Assembly (NCBI GenBank): GCA_964020085.1 | Contig: OZ026601.1 | Span: 4,855,335 to 4,919,334, forward strand | Direction of reading: 5' to 3' | DNA length: 64,000 nt | Source of the DNA: Micromussa lordhowensis | Lineage: Eukaryota; Cnidaria; Anthozoa; Scleractinia; Lobophylliidae | Shown: one piece after another, positions 60,701 to 64,000 of the stretch | How the letters are laid out: the number at the start of each line of letters is the position of its first letter | Numbering within the stretch: the first letter of the stretch is position 1 | The notes under the pieces: model-generated | The model's database searches: none | Told to the model about the DNA's origin: nothing | What the model saw: the letters and a program-made list of their open reading frames with translations, nothing else | Program-made: the position numbers and the translations under genes

Positions 60701-63268
60701 GCCAATGAGCGCGCGAGAATTTCCGCAGTTATTGCAAAAATACTTACTTGCTTCGTAGGAAGTCTTCCGCGAAATCTGCTAGAACTCTGCTTCGTCTTTT
60801 CTTAGAATGTGGAATGCCGCACATGAACACAGCAGCCGTCTGCAGACATCACCGGTAAAATAAACATCAAATATGTCTACTGAGGAATGTTACTCACTTA
60901 ACACGACCTCGCTGGGGACTGAGGTTGAACTTTGCGGTGAATAGACCATGTTCGTATTCCCGGTATTGGACTGGAACTAGCTTGCAACTGAGGCTAATGC
61001 GGGGAGTCTTTTCAAATGCAACTGACATTAACTTCTTTTAATGATATCCCCCACCCCCCCCCCCCCCACCGCATGAGCCTCCATTTTAAGCTACAATCAT
61101 GGACAAAAGTGTTGAGACACTTTACCCAAACTAACGCTTTCAAACTAACAATTGTATTTTGTATTTGAATGAAAACACCTTTTTTATCTGTCCCCCCCCC
61201 CTCCCCAAAACAATGTTGCAAAACGCTTCACGCATCTATTGGTTTCCAACATTGAAAAGGGGGGAAGGGGAGGCTACCTTTCAAGGTTGGTCATTTGCAT
61301 GTGTCTCAACGACTTTTGTCCATGATTGTAGTTTTCAGTTCAATACCAAGATTACGAATATGGCCTACGCAAACCCCATTTGCATTGGTAAATTGATACC
61401 CTAGGAATTATGTAAATGGAAGTACAAAAGAACTAAGTGTTCCACCCCATCACTCTACTAGAGGCCGCGAAAGCGGAGAGGTTGGTGAGCCACCCTCCCA
61501 CTCAACGAGTAAGTCAGGCTTGATCTCACTGTCCGCTTCTATTTTTGCGTAGTCTCAGGCTTGTCCCAGGCCAGAGCGATTTCCCATAACTTATTACCAT
61601 GCCATGAATAACAACACCCAGGGTAGAATATTACACTGCACAAAAAAGTACGAAATGTTTACCTAGATGCTATATATAAGTCTCTTTGACTTACCGTCCC
61701 CCTCATAAAAACGCAGAATCCTATCAAAAACAATCCGAAATAAAACAAAACCAACACCGGATGCTCCTCGACCATGGGGCCCTGGTAATGATTCACGCCT
61801 TCTAAGCGGAAGAAACTGCTGACCAACAAGAACGTCTCTCCAAACGACTTGAACGCTGAGTGAAGGCGACCAAACAACAAGTGTCCCGTATGAACGAAAG
61901 CCATTATAAAAGTCACGATCAAGACCTGCAAAAACATAACACAGTCAGGTTGGTTGAACCTTCAAATTCTCCTTACCTGCCGCCATACAGTTTGTTATAG
62001 ATCCATTTGGGAGACGATATAGCAGATATAGCGTCTTTTGTCTCAAGACCTTCGTTTCTAGTTGCAAGGGAACCCAACCCCGATCTTGGTCTAGTATATA
62101 ACCCACGATCAAGCGTTCCTTTGAAAAAAGAACGCCTAATTGCAGGTCCTAGTATATAGATCCCAGGCCTCTTATGTCGCCAGTGTCAATTTTCGGCTCA
62201 AATGATGTGGACGAAAAGATTGGTCTGGAAGTTTGTCCACCGGGATATTTTTCATGTAAACACCCACAAAAATGTGGGATGAAAAAAATGGTAAGCCCTA
62301 GCCTTTGTGCCTATAAGCTAGCCCCTACGATTTTGTCCAGTTGTCCCAACAGTTCACAGGTATCCATTGATACTCTAGGGTTGAGAGGCAACGATAGATT
62401 TAACTCCATGCAACTGTTTCACAATATGAAATAGAAATAAAAAGTGGAGACACAAAGAAATGGAACCTCTTGCAAGATATATGATGATTTAATTAATATT
62501 TTAGATTATTTCTTCTACACCTATCTGCATTTATCTCCTACCTATTAGTCTATTTCTAATCTCCTGTCAGGTGCATAATTTATTTTATCTACTGAATATA
62601 GCACATGCCTTTGGTCTGTTGTTAATGTTTTTATCGTGTAAACTCCAGCTGTAGTGATAATTATTTATTTTTCTTTAGTCTTTTGTTCCCTCTTTCTTTG
62701 CCCCTTGTCGTCACTGTATTTCTTAGTAGTGTACTGTAAGTCGTGTTGATATTGTAATTCAAATAGTGTAAATAATTAGAGCAATTTCTAGTGCTGTTTC
62801 ATACACAGGGAGGGGAGGGGGGGCCGTATAAAGGCGGGAAAGCTTGTCGTCTCGCTTAGGATTCTGGTCTCACTAAGGGTCGTCTTGATGAAACGCCACA
62901 ATTTTTAGCTGTCAAAGTATCTTTTAAGGTGCACTGAAAGAAATAATAATAACTGAAGAAAAACGCTTTTATTTCTGTATTTAGGCTCGATTTCCGCCGG
63001 TCTCTCGACTCGGGTCCAGTCTACTAGCCCAAGTATCTTTTAGGAATGAAATAAAGCTCGAGCCACCCCCAGATTGGTCTCCCACAGGGGCTTAATTCCC
63101 CCCGGGTGTTTTATACCCATAGGAACTCACCGTGCAGGCCAGCAGACGACACGACACAGATGTAAAGTATTCACTGAGGCGCGCCATGCTTCGAAAAGAT
63201 CTCAACAGATACACACAGCGGACAATCAGAAAAAACAGTAGAAGGGAATAAGAAGCTTGCAGAGTGTC
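57728..63268 (-). CDS. Polycystin-1-like protein, C-terminal part (five exons; 5' end beyond right edge)
   Basis: Polycystin-1-type proteins are large receptor-like membrane proteins that join TRPP channels. Exons are 63268-63131, 61925-61695, 60839-60748, 59679-59550 and 59152-57728, phases consistent, 671 residues seen. The first two encode the last transmembrane helices: SYSLLLFFLIVRCVYLLRSF, then VLIVTFIMAFVHTGHLLFG, FKSFGETFLLVSSFF as pore-helix-like segment, and EEHPVLVLFYFGLFLIGFCV. The cytosolic tail has a basic patch (SKKRRSR), an acidic run (DEDEDEDESEDEE) and a short coiled coil (VLDEVQDQLEELSVRMDNLM), the position where polycystin-1 binds its channel partner. After it come about 450 disordered residues with LRDGx pentapeptide repeats. 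Assignment to the family rests on topology and local resemblance; which PKD1 subfamily is uncertain. Confidence 0.75.
59365..59535. repeat. (GTTC/GGTC)n tetranucleotide tract
   Basis: Units of GTTC and GGTC alternate from 59365 to about 59440, then decay into TCCGTCCGTCCG at the right. It lies just past exon 59550-59679 in the polycystin-like gene's last intron. Confidence 0.85.
60062..60354 (-). mobile_element. tRNA-derived SINE, family A (copy 4)
   Basis: On the minus strand: head GTGGCCTCATGGTTAGCGCG, B-box-like GGGTTCGAGCCCTGG, body CTTGGGCAAGACACTTTCC, and the 3' part CTGATGGGCCACTTGGCGCA. GTGAATG just outside both ends may be the target duplication. It is in an intron of the polycystin-like gene. 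Confidence 0.85.
60432..60608. repeat. Foldback MITE
   Basis: ACAAATTGACGTCAGTTTTT is paired with AAAAACCGCCGTCAATTTGT at the other end. The arms share CTGTCCTGTTATTGAT and TCATAACATTGTCAAAGT over about 75 bases. A decayed relative is near 29805-29910. Confidence 0.7.
61094..61328. mobile_element. 235-bp Tc1/mariner-like MITE with TA flanks
   Basis: CAATCATGGACAAAAGT and GTTGAGACA at the left are inverted at the right (TGTCTCAAC, GACTTTTGTCCATGATTG). TA lies immediately outside both ends. A poly-C run and a G-rich stretch occupy the middle. It is in an intron of the polycystin-like gene. Confidence 0.8.
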
Positions 63269-63778
63269 CTGTTACAAAACAAATTGAACCGCAAAGAAAA
63301 CAAAGTCAGAGCCAATTAGGTAGAACATTACAACAGTTTAATAATAATGATAATAATAATGAAGTACTTATATAGCGCTATTTACATGAGAATGATCAGT
63401 AGCGCTTTACAATAATTCACTTAAAAGAACCTCATCAATTTATACAAAGGTACATTTAAAACCAATTCAATAAGAATACAGTAATAAATAGATAAGAAAC
63501 GGGTTCGAGCCAGCCCGAAAAAGGTGGGTCTTAAGTTTCCGTTTAAAACTACACAATGATTGAATATATCCCAGTTTGGGATATATCAATCATAGTTTGT
63601 ACAAAACGCAAACACAGCTCAACTTATACAAGTAACAAGATGATGCCTAACACTTTCTTATTTTCTTCTTTGTTTCCTACCGAACATATCCAATATTGTA
63701 TCAACGTTTCCATGCACTTGTCTTATACATAGTGCTTCGATTTACGTAGTGTATACATGAAACATCATATAGCCAGCT

Positions 63779-63915
63779 GGCTTGATAGCTCAGTTGGTAG
63801 AGCATTGCATTGGTTTCGCAGAGGTCATGGGTTCGAATCCCGTTCAAGCCTAATTTTTTTTTCATGCTTATTTCCAAGACTGCTTAAGTTGCTCATGTAA
63901 TTGCAATGGACACTA
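63779..63915 (+). mobile_element. tRNA-derived SINE, family C (copy 2)
   Basis: Acceptor GGCTTGA pairs exactly with TCAAGCC (63844-63850), and the D and T arms are intact. The anticodon stem TTGCA/CGCAG does not pair, so this is not a working tRNA. The following bases (TTTTTTTTCATGCTTATTTC then GACTGCTTAAGTTGC) match the body of the copy at 50197. Confidence 0.75.
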
Positions 63916-64000
63916 TTTTTTGAAATCTTTTCTCCAGTTCAAATAAAGGATGCTTTACGTATTTACGAAGCTTGAATTTGTACGTAGGACATTTGTGCTC

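Overview
This window is nuclear DNA from an intron-rich animal. It is most likely an anthozoan cnidarian and probably a stony coral: its exons encode metazoan proteins, intergenic and intronic DNA is AT-rich and packed with short inverted-repeat elements and tRNA-derived SINEs, and the palindrome TACATGTA recurs. There is no bacterial-type operon, plasmid or CRISPR array. Species is inferred only from general character.

Seven protein-coding genes can be followed exon by exon, with splice phases that agree. From left to right: (1) UBR3-type E3 ubiquitin ligase, minus strand, 5' part only (1286-6162), running off the left edge. (2) Cyclin T, plus strand (6296-15640), head-to-head with UBR3 across 133 bp. 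(3) KANSL2, an NSL histone acetyltransferase complex subunit, minus strand (20059-30752), tail-to-tail with cyclin T. (4) RHEB GTPase, minus strand (36619-42604). (5) A Canopy-2-like ER saposin-fold protein, plus strand (43247-48378), head-to-head with RHEB. (6) A secreted or membrane-anchored family 1 glycoside hydrolase, plus strand (53270-55560). (7) The C-terminal part of a polycystin-1-like protein, minus strand (57728-63268), whose 5' part lies beyond the right edge.

The genes do not form one pathway. They are housekeeping or signalling genes: N-degron ubiquitylation, P-TEFb elongation control, H4 acetylation, TORC1 activation, ER receptor maturation, glycan hydrolysis and mechanosensory channel assembly. 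Two divergent pairs (UBR3/cyclin T and RHEB/Canopy) probably share promoters.

The rest is mobile DNA. KANSL2 intron 3 holds a 5'-truncated L1/Tx1-like LINE with a 13-bp target duplication and poly(A) tail, inserted downstream of the relic of a different LINE. RHEB intron 7 holds a decayed Penelope-like GIY-YIG fragment and a MITE with a 9-bp target duplication; Canopy intron 5 holds a MITE with an exact 11-bp duplication. At least four SINE families recur. The 30.8-36.6 kb interval is a nest of elements, including a 1.9-kb TTAA-flanked element and a 1-kb element that splits a small intronless ORF of unknown family. The most novel-looking items are that interrupted ORF, an 83-residue unrecognised ORF inside a repeat in Canopy intron 5, the TTAA element, and pentapeptide repeats in the polycystin-like tail.
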